Source: Beggiatoa alba B18LD (GTDB lineage: Bacteria; Pseudomonadota; Gammaproteobacteria; Beggiatoales; Beggiatoaceae). Taken from it: DNA of 64,000 nt. How positions within the stretch are numbered: the stretch's first letter is position 1; each line of letters opens with the position of its first letter. Shown here one piece after another: positions 1-8,315 of this stretch. The notes beneath the pieces were generated by a model. It ran no database searches. It was not told where the DNA came from and worked only from the letters and a program-made list of their open reading frames with translations. The translations under genes were made by a program, and so were the position numbers. The DNA is taken from the NCBI RefSeq assembly GCF_000245015.1, contig NZ_JH600070.1, forward strand, positions 699,594 through 763,593, in the 5' to 3' direction.

Positions 1-908
1 CTGAGACCTTGCCCGTTGTCTTTGACTGAAAACTTAACGTAGTTATTTTGAATATTGGCGGTAATAATCAGATGTGGCGGACGACCACTGTATTTTAAGC
101 CATTAATTAAATAATTTGCCCAGACTTCTTCTATCCACGGCGCGTAACCCATTGCTAATGGAAACTCTTTTGGATATTCAATAATTCCTTGATATTCTTT
201 ACGAATATACTCCACCCGATGTAATACACTTTGTAGGATTCCGCTCATATCCAGCGGTAAACAAATCACTTCTTGATTACTAGAAACACCTGCTAGCATT
301 AACAAAGCTAAGATAATTTCATTCATTTGTTTAGCAGATTGCTCAATTAAATGAATATTTTCAATATCATCCGCATCAACAACATTACTTTCTTGAAATT
401 TTTCTTTTAAAACATCAATTAAACCGAGAACACCCGCTAAGGGGGCTTTTAAATCGTGGGCAACGGTACGCGCGAAGGCTTCGGCTTCTAAATTACGTTT
501 TTCTAATTGTTGCTGAAGACGAATAACGCTGAGATGGGTATTGATGCGGGCTAAAAGTTCGGCATGTTGGAAAGGTTTCGTAATATAATCCGCAGCCCCT
601 AGTTCAAATCCTTTAATTTTTTCATTTAAGTCAGTTAATGCAGTCATAAAAATAATAGGAATATTTTTAGTTTCTTCAGCTTGCTTTAATTGTTGACAGG
701 TTTCAAACCCATTTAAACCAGGCATCATAATATCTAATAAAATTAAATCAGGCTTTGCATATTGAGCCGTTTTAATACCTTGTTCACCATCCCGCGCAAT
801 TAATACTTTAAAGCCCGCATCTGTTAAAAAACTTAGCAACAATTTAATGTTATCTAAAAAATCGTCAATAATTAACAAGGAACTTTTGGAATTGATATCT
901 GTATTCAT
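1..908 (-). CDS. Receiver-histidine kinase, partial (runs off left edge)
   Basis: The gene reads leftwards from an ATG at 906-908 and its 3' end lies outside the window. The visible protein starts with a response-regulator receiver domain of about 120 residues, with a phosphoacceptor Asp in LILLDIMMPG and a conserved Lys in YITKPF. A short coiled coil follows, then a HisKA domain with the phosphorylatable His in ARTVAHDLKAPL, and the start of a HATPase_c domain that includes the N-box region NYLINGLKYSG. The receiver-then-kinase order is typical of cytoplasmic kinases without their own membrane sensor. Its kinase part is clearly paralogous to the kinase at 21171-22052, sharing AFARTVAHDLK, GYAPWVE and RPPHL. 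The signal and the partner protein are unknown. Confidence 0.9.
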   Translation of the reverse strand, partial: MNTDINSKSSLLIIDDFLDNIKLLLSFLTDAGFKVLIARDGEQGIKTAQYAKPDLILLDIMMPGLNGFETCQQLKQAEETKNIPIIFMTALTDLNEKIKGFELGAADYITKPFQHAELLARINTHLSVIRLQQQLEKRNLEAEAFARTVAHDLKAPLAGVLGLIDVLKEKFQESNVVDADDIENIHLIEQSAKQMNEIILALLMLAGVSSNQEVICLPLDMSGILQSVLHRVEYIRKEYQGIIEYPKEFPLAMGYAPWIEEVWANYLINGLKYSGRPPHLIITANIQNNYVKFSVKDNGQGL

Positions 909-1053
909 AATCTATTTTGATTTTTATCAAAAACACAGGATTGTTTTAATAGGAACGAGTCATCTTAACAATGATAGATGTGCTTAAACAATAGGTGAAA
1001 TCGTTCTCACACACGATTTAGATAACTCAATAAACGTCGTTTTATCCACCGAC

Positions 1054-2283
1054 TCATTCAGTAACAAGACCAATCAGGACATCCATGACATTAGTCCCTG
1101 TTGCACCTGTATAGATTAAATCATTTGTCTGTTCTAAGAACTGTCCTGCATTGGCTTTCTGCAAATGCTGTACACAATCTAAACCCAAAATTTCCCCCCG
1201 CGCAACCGTTCCACTATCCACTAATGCACCCGCCACTTTATTATTACCATCTTCACCATCAGTACCCGCAGCCAGCAGATAAATACCAAATTGTCCCAAT
1301 AACACTCGTGCAGCAGATAAGGCAAGCATTTGACAACGCCCGCCTTCCCCAACTACAGCAGGTAACTGTACCGTTGTCTCACTCGACCAAATGTAAACCC
1401 CCTGTGTTGCATCAAGCAGAAAATTGGCAATTTTCTCTCCTGCTTTAATTGCATCTCCTTGAATAAATTCACTTTGAATATAAGGCGTATAACCCCGTGC
1501 CTGCGCCGCTTTTATAATGGCATGACGCGCAATAGACGGACTTGCAATTAAAAAATGTTGAATATTTGCATAACAATTCAGCGGACAAGTTGGCTCTGTT
1601 CCGCGCAATAACGCATTAATCCAATCAGGCAAATGAGAAGGAATATGCTCATGATTAGAAGGCACTAATAATCCTGAGCCAATAACTTGCAAATCGTCTT
1701 GAGGCACATCCGAAATTAATAAATTCATCACGGGATGTCCCACCAAATAATGTGCTAAACGTCCGCCTTTTATCTGCGATAGATTCTTGCGCACACTATT
1801 CATTGCCTGAATATTCAAACCACTGGCTAATAACCACTGATTCACTGCTTGTAAAGTCTCTAAATTAACGCTTGCAATGGGTACTTCAACCAAAGAAGAA
1901 GCCCCACCCGAGACAAGACACAAAACGGGATATTTAGGCGGTAAGGCATGAATAAACTGCAATAATTCCTCACCTGCTCGCAAACTATCCACATTTGGAA
2001 CAGGGTGTGCGGATTCAAGACACACCGCCCCAAATGCCTGTAATTCTGCCTGATTGATATAACCATACTTACTGATTACCAATCCACAAGTAATCTGCGC
2101 CCCCAACACCTCATAAGCCCCTAACGCCATTTCTGACGCAGCTTTACCAATCGCAATTAAAGCACAAGGCGTTTCCATGACATGCTGACGCAAAAAATTT
2201 GCAGTCTGATTTCGCCCATTCACTGCCAAAAGTGCCGCGCGATAAAACGCTAATAAATGCTGACGATAAACATTCGGCATCAT
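1054..2283 (-). CDS. Glycerate 2-kinase (GckA/TtuD, MOFRL family)
   Basis: This protein of 409 residues belongs to the GckA/TtuD glycerate kinase family, which phosphorylates D-glycerate, usually to 2-phosphoglycerate, in the cytoplasm. The N-terminal DUF4147 domain contains ALIAIGKAASEMA near residue 44 and the glycine-rich LVSGGASSLVE near residue 126. The C-terminal MOFRL domain carries LLAAGTDGEDG near residue 338, a family hallmark. Length is normal for the family. Start codons overlap at the N-terminus (Met-Met), preceded by AGG about 8 nt upstream. The gene lies downstream of rluC on the same strand, but 660 bp of tandem repeats separate them, so it is probably transcribed on its own. 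It may salvage glycerate made by the serine or glyoxylate routes; no partner genes are visible. Confidence 0.88.
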   Translation of the reverse strand: MMPNVYRQHLLAFYRAALLAVNGRNQTANFLRQHVMETPCALIAIGKAASEMALGAYEVLGAQITCGLVISKYGYINQAELQAFGAVCLESAHPVPNVDSLRAGEELLQFIHALPPKYPVLCLVSGGASSLVEVPIASVNLETLQAVNQWLLASGLNIQAMNSVRKNLSQIKGGRLAHYLVGHPVMNLLISDVPQDDLQVIGSGLLVPSNHEHIPSHLPDWINALLRGTEPTCPLNCYANIQHFLIASPSIARHAIIKAAQARGYTPYIQSEFIQGDAIKAGEKIANFLLDATQGVYIWSSETTVQLPAVVGEGGRCQMLALSAARVLLGQFGIYLLAAGTDGEDGNNKVAGALVDSGTVARGEILGLDCVQHLQKANAGQFLEQTNDLIYTGATGTNVMDVLIGLVTE

Positions 2284-2349
2284 AAATAACCTATAAAATT
2301 TAACTAATTAATTAGCTCTATTTTAAGACTTTTGTCAGGTCTTTTTTTT

Positions 2350-2549
2350 GTCTGAATCAGAATTCACAGAATTTTCAGAATTAGCAGAATTAAAAACAAT
2401 TAAAAACATAATTTTTTATTCTTTTAATTTTCTTGTCTTTTTAATTCTGAAAATTCTGATTCAGACAATGTTTTAATCTTCTCTGGTCAACCCTTTTCAC
2501 CTGTTCCGACAGACCTACTAGGTTTTCAAAACCTAGCAGGTCTTTTTTT
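2350..2549. repeat. 200-bp tandem repeat, unit 1
   Basis: This is the first of three head-to-tail units. Each starts with GTCTGAATCAG, runs through an AT-rich segment to the inverse CTGATTCAGAC, then through a linker to a 31-nt palindrome (here 2512-2542, arms GACCTACTAGG and CCTAGCAGGTC) followed by a T run. The T run lies on the + strand, so the hairpin could terminate + strand transcripts, but the neighbouring genes run leftwards. Confidence 0.9.
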
Positions 2550-2750
2550 GTCTGAATCAGAATTCACAGAATTTTCAGAATTAGCAGAATTAAAAACAAT
2601 TAAAAATATAATTTTTTATCCTTTTAATTTTCTTGTCTTTTTAATTCTGAAAATTCTGATTCAGACAATGTTTTAATCTTCTCTGGTCAACCCTTTTCGC
2701 CTGTTCCGACAGACCTGCTAGGTTTTCAAAACCTAGCAGGTCTTTTTTTT
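2550..2750. repeat. 200-bp tandem repeat, unit 2
   Basis: The second unit is nearly identical to the first over its 201 bp. Its terminal palindrome at 2712-2742 has arms GACCTGCTAGG and CCTAGCAGGTC, so this hairpin pairs perfectly, whereas the one in unit 1 has one mismatch. A run of eight T follows the hairpin. Confidence 0.9.
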
Positions 2751-2946
2751 GTCTGAATCAGAATTCACAGAGTTTTCAGAATTAGCAGAATTAAAAACAA
2801 TTAAAAACAATTAAAAACATAATTTTTTATTCTTTTAATTTTCTTGTCTTTTTAATTCTGAAAATTCTGATTCAGACAATGTTTTAATCTTCTCTGGTCA
2901 ACCCTTTTCACCTGTTCCGACAGACCTACTAGGTTTTCAAAATTTA
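2751..2946. repeat. 200-bp tandem repeat, unit 3, 3' end degenerate
   Basis: The third unit carries an additional copy of the internal AACAATTAAA block. It loses the right arm of its palindrome: at 2923 the sequence reads GACCTACTAGG, TTTTC, then AAAATTTAAG, and meets the rluC stop codon at 2950. The array therefore ends abruptly against the rluC 3' end. Confidence 0.85.
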
Positions 2947-2949
2947 AGC

Positions 2950-3888
2950 CTACTGTCTTAACTGTGCTAACACCGCGACTAATGGCTCAGGTAAGGGGGC
3001 TTTAACCGTCAATGGCTTCTGCTCAGGTAACTGAATGGTCAACTCAGCCGCATGTAAAAACAATCGATTAAGCCCTTGTTGACGTAACGCCCGATTAAAA
3101 TCCTCATCCCCATACTTCTCATCTCCCGCAATGGGATGACCTTCATGGCTTGCATGAACACGAATTTGATGAGTTCGCCCTGTCACAGGATGCACTTGTA
3201 CTAACGTCGCTTTCTCAAAACACTCCACAACCCGAAACTCACTCAATGACGGCTTGCCCTCAACATGAACACGCACTACCCGCTCACCTGACTGCAATAC
3301 ATTTTTACGCAATGGTGCATTAACCTGTTTCGTCCGTGCTGACCATTTCCCCCGAACTAAGGCGATATACTGCTTATTCATATCCGCCTCACGCAAAAAT
3401 GCATGTAACTGACGCAAAACGCTTGCCTTCTTCGCAACCATCAAACACCCAGATGTTTCACGGTCTAAACGATGCACCAACTCCAAAAAATTCGCATCAG
3501 GATACAAAGCCCGTAAGCCCTCAATCACGCCATACTGAACCCCGCTACCTCCATGCACCGCCAAACCAGACGGTTTATTAATCACCAACAACTTTGCATC
3601 TTCATACAAAATAGACGCTTGCAACGTCTCTAAAACCTGCTGATGTGGTGTAACCGCTGTACGTGTCGCTGTCTGCACAGGCGGTAAACGTACAACATCG
3701 CCCGCCTGCAAACGATAATCAGGCTTAATCCGCCCTTTATTAACACGCACCTCGCCACTACGTAAAATTCGATAAACATGACTTTTCGGCACACCCTTCA
3801 ACTGCGTGAACAAAAAATTATCAATCCGCTGCCCTGCATGGTTATCTGTTACCTCAAGATAACTAACCTGTGTTTTTTCAGTACTCAA
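2950..3888 (-). CDS. rluC: 23S rRNA pseudouridine synthase RluC
   Basis: This 312-residue RluA-family pseudouridine synthase is expected to modify U955, U2504 and U2580 of 23S rRNA. An S4 RNA-binding domain occupies about residues 15-75 ([15 protein letters not shown], then [10 protein letters not shown]). The catalytic domain carries HRLDRETSG near residue 136, whose Asp is the catalytic nucleophile, and GRTHQIRVH further on. RluD is the alternative within the family, but the N-terminal S4 form and the length fit RluC. The gene starts 16 bp downstream of the ThiE/TenI-like gene on the same strand, so the two probably share a transcript. Its 3' end abuts a repeat array, so the native terminator is not evident. 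Confidence 0.9.
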   Translation of the reverse strand: MSTEKTQVSYLEVTDNHAGQRIDNFLFTQLKGVPKSHVYRILRSGEVRVNKGRIKPDYRLQAGDVVRLPPVQTATRTAVTPHQQVLETLQASILYEDAKLLVINKPSGLAVHGGSGVQYGVIEGLRALYPDANFLELVHRLDRETSGCLMVAKKASVLRQLHAFLREADMNKQYIALVRGKWSARTKQVNAPLRKNVLQSGERVVRVHVEGKPSLSEFRVVECFEKATLVQVHPVTGRTHQIRVHASHEGHPIAGDEKYGDEDFNRALRQQGLNRLFLHAAELTIQLPEQKPLTVKAPLPEPLVAVLAQLRQ

Positions 3889-3904
3889 TTGATTACCCTA
3901 ATAA

Positions 3905-4474
3905 TCATCCCAACCACAACCCACGAATCGCCGCAATACCCACAGCCCCAGCCTGTTGCGCAACTGTTAAATCAGCTTTCTGCAAACCACCCAATGCATA
4001 CACAGGACAAGTTGCCCGCTGCACCAATGCATTAAACTGCGCCCATCCTAATGGCACACTATCAGGATGCGATGCAGTCGCTAAAACAGGACTTAATAAC
4101 ACAAAATCCGCTTTAATTCGTGTTGCCTGCTGTAAATCGGCTAAACCATGACACGATGCAGACACCCAACGAAATCCCATTAACGGCTGGGCTTGTGCCT
4201 GCAAACGATGACTATTTAAATGCACCCCATCGCTACCTAAACGCAATGCTAACGCGGGGTCAGTATTTAAAACACACATCGCTTCTACGGCTCGACAACA
4301 GCGCAATACCTCACTTGCCAAATCTGCATAGTCTGCAATAGATAACTGCGTTGCTCGAAATTGTACCAAGCGTATCCCCCCACTTGCTAAAACTCTTGTT
4401 AAACTCGCTAAAAAAGAATGTTTTTCTATTGGCTCAGGAGTCACAAGATAATAAGGAGGTAAAACAGAACTCAT
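3905..4474 (-). CDS. Stand-alone ThiE/TenI-like protein
   Basis: The 189-residue protein is a TIM-barrel of the thiamine phosphate synthase/TenI superfamily. Recognisable pieces are IRLVQFRATQLS near residue 34, the nucleotide- or phosphate-loop segment SDGVHLNSHRL, and the C-terminal ALGGLQKADL followed by GAVGIAAIRGLW. In many gammaproteobacteria a very similar domain is fused behind a MutT Nudix domain; here it stands alone and no mutT lies next to it. The canonical ThiE diphosphate-binding motif is not intact, so true thiamine phosphate synthase activity is doubtful. A TenI-like thiazole tautomerase or an accessory role is as likely. It lies directly upstream of rluC. Confidence 0.75.
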   Translation of the reverse strand: MSSVLPPYYLVTPEPIEKHSFLASLTRVLASGGIRLVQFRATQLSIADYADLASEVLRCCRAVEAMCVLNTDPALALRLGSDGVHLNSHRLQAQAQPLMGFRWVSASCHGLADLQQATRIKADFVLLSPVLATASHPDSVPLGWAQFNALVQRATCPVYALGGLQKADLTVAQQAGAVGIAAIRGLWLG

Positions 4475-4587
4475 ATTAAAATTACCGAATAAAAAACTTT
4501 AAATAATAAATAGCTACATGCGAATATCAAAAAGTAAAACAGATATTCCCTTGATAACGAAAAATTTTAATCCATTTCGACATCATC

Positions 4588-4615
4588 TTGCGAATAAAGA
4601 CTACTTTGTTATAGA
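4588..4615 (+). promoter_or_regulatory. Candidate sigma-70 promoter for tRNA-Thr
   Basis: A TTGCGA box (4588-4593) and a TATAGA box (4610-4615) are spaced by 16 bp and lie about 29 bp ahead of the tRNA. Each hexamer matches the consensus at only four of six positions, so this is a candidate only. Confidence 0.35.
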
Positions 4616-4643
4616 ATTCGCGTTCCTGAAATGTTGTTAGTCA

Positions 4644-4719
<76 letters not shown>

Positions 4720-4886
4720 ATACTTACATGATACCTGATTATTTTTCTCTCTGGCGTGTAGGCACTATGTAGGCAAAAAATCGTGGTTTTTTTGGTTTTG
4801 AAATCAATCCGCCACGGTCTTTGAGTTTTTTACATGGACGTGACCTAAAGTGGCAGTGGAAGTGACAAGTTGGTTTAAAAATGATG

Positions 4887-4906
4887 CCCGTTAATTCGGG
4901 TTTTTT
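4887..4906 (+). terminator. Weak candidate terminator downstream of tRNA-Thr
   Basis: A 4-bp GC stem (CCCG/CGGG with loop TTAATT) is followed by six T. The stem is short and lies 168 nt after the tRNA, so support is limited. Confidence 0.3.
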
Positions 4907-4942
4907 CGTGCCCAATGAAATATATATATGTCTTAACATATA

Positions 4943-5019
4943 TATAGTAAACGCACTATAAGACGATGCGAAGGACTGGCAGTCCTAAATTTAAATCACC
5001 TTATGATACGTTTACTATA
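4943..5019. mobile_element. 77-bp MITE, copy 1
   Basis: The element has perfect 11-bp terminal inverted repeats (TATAGTAAACG ... CGTTTACTATA) and an internal palindrome AGGACTGGCAGTCCT. It encodes nothing. Other 77-bp copies are at 31388, 32413, 33830 and 46657, with a split copy at 44215-44470. It sits beside a perfect 11-bp TA-rich palindrome (arms 4921-4931 and 4936-4946). A TA insertion target like that of Tc/mariner or IS630 elements is possible, because the ends start and finish with TA. Confidence 0.85.
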
Positions 5020-5045
5020 GAACCGATTTGAAATGTTTAAAAAGA

Positions 5046-5241
5046 AGCGGGTCGTTTAATCATAAGTCTGATAAAACACAGTTTTAGCATTAGCATTCTC
5101 AAGAGTCCGTTCAAAGTTCTTAACTAAGGACTTACATCGCTCAACCCAAGCATTAGAACGTTCTACTACCCATCTTGCTTTAACAGGTACAAAGCCTGTT
5201 TTACCTTTTATCTTAGGCTTCAAATAGGTTCTATCAATAAC
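5046..5241 (-). pseudogene. IS5-type transposase C-terminal remnant
   Basis: Reading leftwards, this stretch encodes VIDRTYLKPKIKGKTGF, then VKARWVVERSNAWVERCK, then SLVKNFERTLENANAK. That is the C-terminal part of an IS5-superfamily DDE transposase, with the catalytic Glu in WVVERSNAW. The frame then reaches a premature stop at 5056-5058. Shifting the frame by one base restores CFIRLMIKRP, the normal family ending, so there is a frameshift as well as loss of the N-terminal two thirds. No start codon or intact insertion-sequence ends remain. This is a decayed copy and not a working transposase. Confidence 0.8.
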
Positions 5242-5270
5242 GCTTTTTCAATTTCCCTAAAAAAACGCCT

Positions 5271-8033
5271 ATGTCCCGTTATCTCGTCGGTATCGACTTA
5301 GGCACAACGCACACCGTTGTTGCCTACCACGATACACAGCAACCCAATCAAAAAATTCAGCTTTTTAACATTGCACAATTAGTCAGTGCGGGCGAAATTG
5401 CATCACGTCCTTTATTACCCTCCGTGCGTTACCATCCCACAGATGGGGAATTTTCTGCGGATGTTTTACAACTGGGTAGCGGTAATTTAGCGATAACAGC
5501 AGATAATCCCCCCGCCATTTTTGGCGAATTTGCCCAACAACTCGGTGCAAAATCTCAAGGGCGTTTCATTCATAGTGCAAAAAGCTGGTTATCACATCCG
5601 CACGTTGACCGCACCGCACCAATTTTGCCATGGGGAGGCGTGGAAGGCGTGGCGAAAATTTCCCCCCTTCATGCCAGTGCCAGCTATTTAGGTTATATCC
5701 GCCATGCGTGGAATCAACAATTTCCACAAAACTTATTAGAAACACAAGAAATTATCCTCACTGTTCCCGCTTCATTTGATGAAAGTGCGCGACGTTTAAC
5801 CGTCACTGCTGCCCAACTTGCAGGTTTAAACGCCGTCCATTTATTAGAAGAACCCCAAGCTGCCTGTTACGACTGGTTATATCGACATCAGCAAAATTTA
5901 AAAACTGCGCTAAAAGATAGCCGTTTATTGCTCGTCTGCGATGTTGGCGGAGGCACAACCGATTTAACCTTAATTAAAATTCATACAGATACACAGGGAC
6001 AACCACAATTAACCCGTATCGGTGTCGGTGAACACCTCATGCTAGGTGGGGACAATATGGATTTAACCCTTGCCCATCTCGCAGAAAGTCGTTTAACCCC
6101 CACAGGGGAAGCCCTAAGCAGTGCCAGCCTTGCCCAATTAATGCTACAAACCCGCAAGGCAAAAGAACAACTATTAGGGGAAAATGCGCCCGAAAATAGC
6201 AATGTCACCCTATTAGGCTCAGGCTCTCGCCTGATTGCACAAGCAAAAACTACCAGTTTTAGCCGTGAAGAAGTTCGCCACAACTTACTAGAAGGCTTTT
6301 TTCCATCAGTCAGTGCGGAGACTTTTCCACAAAAACGCCGCACAGGCTTGGTCGAATTTGGCTTACCCTATGCCCAAGACCCTGCGATTACTCGCCATAT
6401 CGCCCATTTTCTCGCACAACACACCCCCACCGCCCGTGAAGCATTAGGCATAACAGATGCTACTCCCGCCTTTCCTGATACCTTATTGTGCAATGGTGGC
6501 GTGTTTCATAGTGGCTTGATACAACAACGTTTAATCGATATTTTGGCACAATGGCGTGGGCAAACACCACAATTATTAGACAATCCACACCCAGATTTAG
6601 CCGTTGCTTATGGCGCGGTAGCTTACGCACTCGCACGACGTGGCGAACAACTAAAAATCGGCGGTGGCTCTGCACGCAGTTATTTTTTAGCCTTAGAAAC
6701 GGATTCCGCGCAACCGCAAGGGGTTTGCATCTTACCCAAAGGCACAGAAGAAGGGGCAGAAATCGCCTTAACCGAACACCGTTTCGCGCTCAACATTGGG
6801 CAACCTGTGCAATTCCATCTTTACGCCACAACACACGATACCCTTTATCAAACAGGGGAATTAACCACACTAAATCCTGAAATTTTCAGCGTCTTACCGC
6901 CCCTTATTGTGGCGATGGATACCCAGCAGGCAAAAACTAGCATTCCTGTTGCGTTATCCGCTGTACTCAGTGAAGTCGGCACAATCGCCTTACAATGTCG
7001 TGCGTTAGATAATCCTGCACAACAATGGCAATTAGAATTTCAACTGCGCGGACAAGCCAATACCGTTTTATCAAATGCGGTTCATCCACGCTTTACGGAA
7101 GCCATCGCATGGATAGAAACCTTTTACGGTACACGCGATAAAGCCACCGTACAACAATCGGTTAAAAACTTACGGAATGAGTTAGAAAAAGTCTTAGGGC
7201 AACGGGAACAATGGGAAACCGCTTTATTGCGACAACAAGCCGATGTTTGGTTGACAACCGCCTTAAGCCGTCGCCGTCGCTCTGCCGACCACGAACGTTT
7301 ATGGCTAAATTTAACAGGCTTTTGCCTACGCCCTGGTTTAGGCTATCCCTTAGATGACTGGCGCATTCAACAACTGTGGGCAATTTACCCGCAAGGGATT
7401 CAATATAAAGAAAACGCCCAAAATTGGGCAGAATGGTGGACGATATGGCGACGAGTCGCGGGCGGTCTAGCCCCTGAGACACAACAACAGCTTTACCAAT
7501 CGTTAAAACCCTATTTTGCAACAGTACAAAAACGCTTGTATAAACAACACATTGCTGATTTAAAAAAGAAAGGTTATGAAGAAGTTATCCGTTTAATTGC
7601 CAGTTTAGAACAATTAGACCCTGCGGATAAAATCAGTGTTGGCGACTATTTATTAACCCGTTTACAACAGAGCGAGGAATCCGATAATGCATTTTGGGCA
7701 TTAGGACGAATTGGCGCACGAGTCCCAAGTTATGGCAGTGTGCATTATGTTGTTCCTGTCGCTGTGGTGGAAAAATGGTTAATCGCTTTAATGCAATTTA
7801 ATTGGAAAACGCACCCATTAGCGGGTTTAGCAACGACTTTATTAGCGCGAATGAGTGGCGATAGAGAACGCGATATTAACCTCACGTTACGCCAAACGGT
7901 GATAAAGACTTTAAACGAGAATAAAGCCCCTTTAAGTTGGATAGCCTTAGTCGAAACTGTGAAAGAATTAGAGGTAAGCGATGCACAAAAAGTCTTTGGC
8001 GAATCGTTACCGTTGGGGTTGATGTTGTTGTAG
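5271..8033 (+). CDS. Large Hsp70-family protein
   Basis: The 920-residue protein starts with an Hsp70/actin-like ATPase domain. Visible motifs are the phosphate-1 loop YLVGIDLGTTHTVVAY at residues 4-19, the phosphate-2 loop VCDVGGGTTDLTLI near residue 223, and the adenosine motif LLCNGGVFHSG near residue 405. It is much longer than DnaK (about 640 residues). The C-terminal half is not a DnaK-type substrate-binding domain plus EEVN tail but an Arg/Trp-rich helical region of the kind found in the DUF3731 Hsp70 group. No DnaJ or GrpE gene is adjacent. Clients are unknown. The gene begins 30 bp after the IS5 remnant, so its upstream region was reshaped by insertion. Confidence 0.85.
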   Translation: MSRYLVGIDLGTTHTVVAYHDTQQPNQKIQLFNIAQLVSAGEIASRPLLPSVRYHPTDGEFSADVLQLGSGNLAITADNPPAIFGEFAQQLGAKSQGRFIHSAKSWLSHPHVDRTAPILPWGGVEGVAKISPLHASASYLGYIRHAWNQQFPQNLLETQEIILTVPASFDESARRLTVTAAQLAGLNAVHLLEEPQAACYDWLYRHQQNLKTALKDSRLLLVCDVGGGTTDLTLIKIHTDTQGQPQLTRIGVGEHLMLGGDNMDLTLAHLAESRLTPTGEALSSASLAQLMLQTRKAKEQLLGENAPENSNVTLLGSGSRLIAQAKTTSFSREEVRHNLLEGFFPSVSAETFPQKRRTGLVEFGLPYAQDPAITRHIAHFLAQHTPTAREALGITDATPAFPDTLLCNGGVFHSGLIQQRLIDILAQWRGQTPQLLDNPHPDLAVAYGAVAYALARRGEQLKIGGGSARSYFLALETDSAQPQGVCILPKGTEEGAEIALTEHRFALNIGQPVQFHLYATTHDTLYQTGELTTLNPEIFSVLPPLIVAMDTQQAKTSIPVALSAVLSEVGTIALQCRALDNPAQQWQLEFQLRGQANTVLSNAVHPRFTEAIAWIETFYGTRDKATVQQSVKNLRNELEKVLGQREQWETALLRQQADVWLTTALSRRRRSADHERLWLNLTGFCLRPGLGYPLDDWRIQQLWAIYPQGIQYKENAQNWAEWWTIWRRVAGGLAPETQQQLYQSLKPYFATVQKRLYKQHIADLKKKGYEEVIRLIASLEQLDPADKISVGDYLLTRLQQSEESDNAFWALGRIGARVPSYGSVHYVVPVAVVEKWLIALMQFNWKTHPLAGLATTLLARMSGDRERDINLTLRQTVIKTLNENKAPLSWIALVETVKELEVSDAQKVFGESLPLGLMLL

Positions 8034-8064
8034 CGAAAGTATTGAGAGAACTTAAAAGTGATTT

Positions 8065-8245
8065 AACCTGAGTTTAGCGAGTTTTATAAAAAAAACAGAG
8101 ACCTGCTAGGTTTTCAAAACCTAGCAGGTCTGTCGGAACACGCGAAAAGGTTTGAAGGATTGGCAGAGATTATTCTCTTATTTTTCATCGGGATTCATCA
8201 GACAAGCTGTTGTCTTTTCAAAAAATCTCGCAGAACTCGCGTTAA
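8065..8245. repeat. ACCTGAG-bounded composite repeat with hairpin
   Basis: The repeat begins AACCTGAGTTTAGCGAG and ends with the degenerate inverse CTCGCAGAACTCGCGTT. It contains the 31-nt palindrome at 8100-8130 (arms GACCTGCTAGG and CCTAGCAGGTC). The T-rich flank lies on the - strand side, so the hairpin is oriented as a terminator for leftward transcripts. Confidence 0.75.
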
Positions 8246-8255
8246 AATAAAAAAA

Positions 8256-8284
8256 CCTGAATCAGGATTAAAATGATTCAGGTC
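8256..8284 (-). terminator. Intrinsic terminator of the adenylate cyclase gene
   Basis: A 10-bp stem (ACCTGAATCA / TGATTCAGGT) has a short loop. On the - strand it is followed directly by a T-rich tract, 32 bp past the cyclase stop codon. It resembles one end of the neighbouring repeat family, so the terminator may derive from a repeat. Confidence 0.7.
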
Positions 8285-8315
8285 TTTTAAATGGTTTCTA
8301 GCCAACAATGAACGC

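Noticed and set aside
2350-2946. Regularly spaced repeats that might suggest a CRISPR array
   Set aside because: The repeated unit is about 200 bp and the copies are contiguous, with no unique spacers and no cas genes in the window.
3336-3581. Rightward small frames inside rluC and the ThiE-like gene
   Set aside because: They are antisense to well-supported genes, have no ribosome binding sites and no recognisable products.
4739-4939. Leftward frame of 66 codons next to tRNA-Thr with a segment KKLKDRGGLI that recalls the N-terminus of tyrosine integrases
   Set aside because: The likeness covers about ten residues, no catalytic part follows, and the frame has no ribosome binding site. Without a search I cannot separate it from chance.
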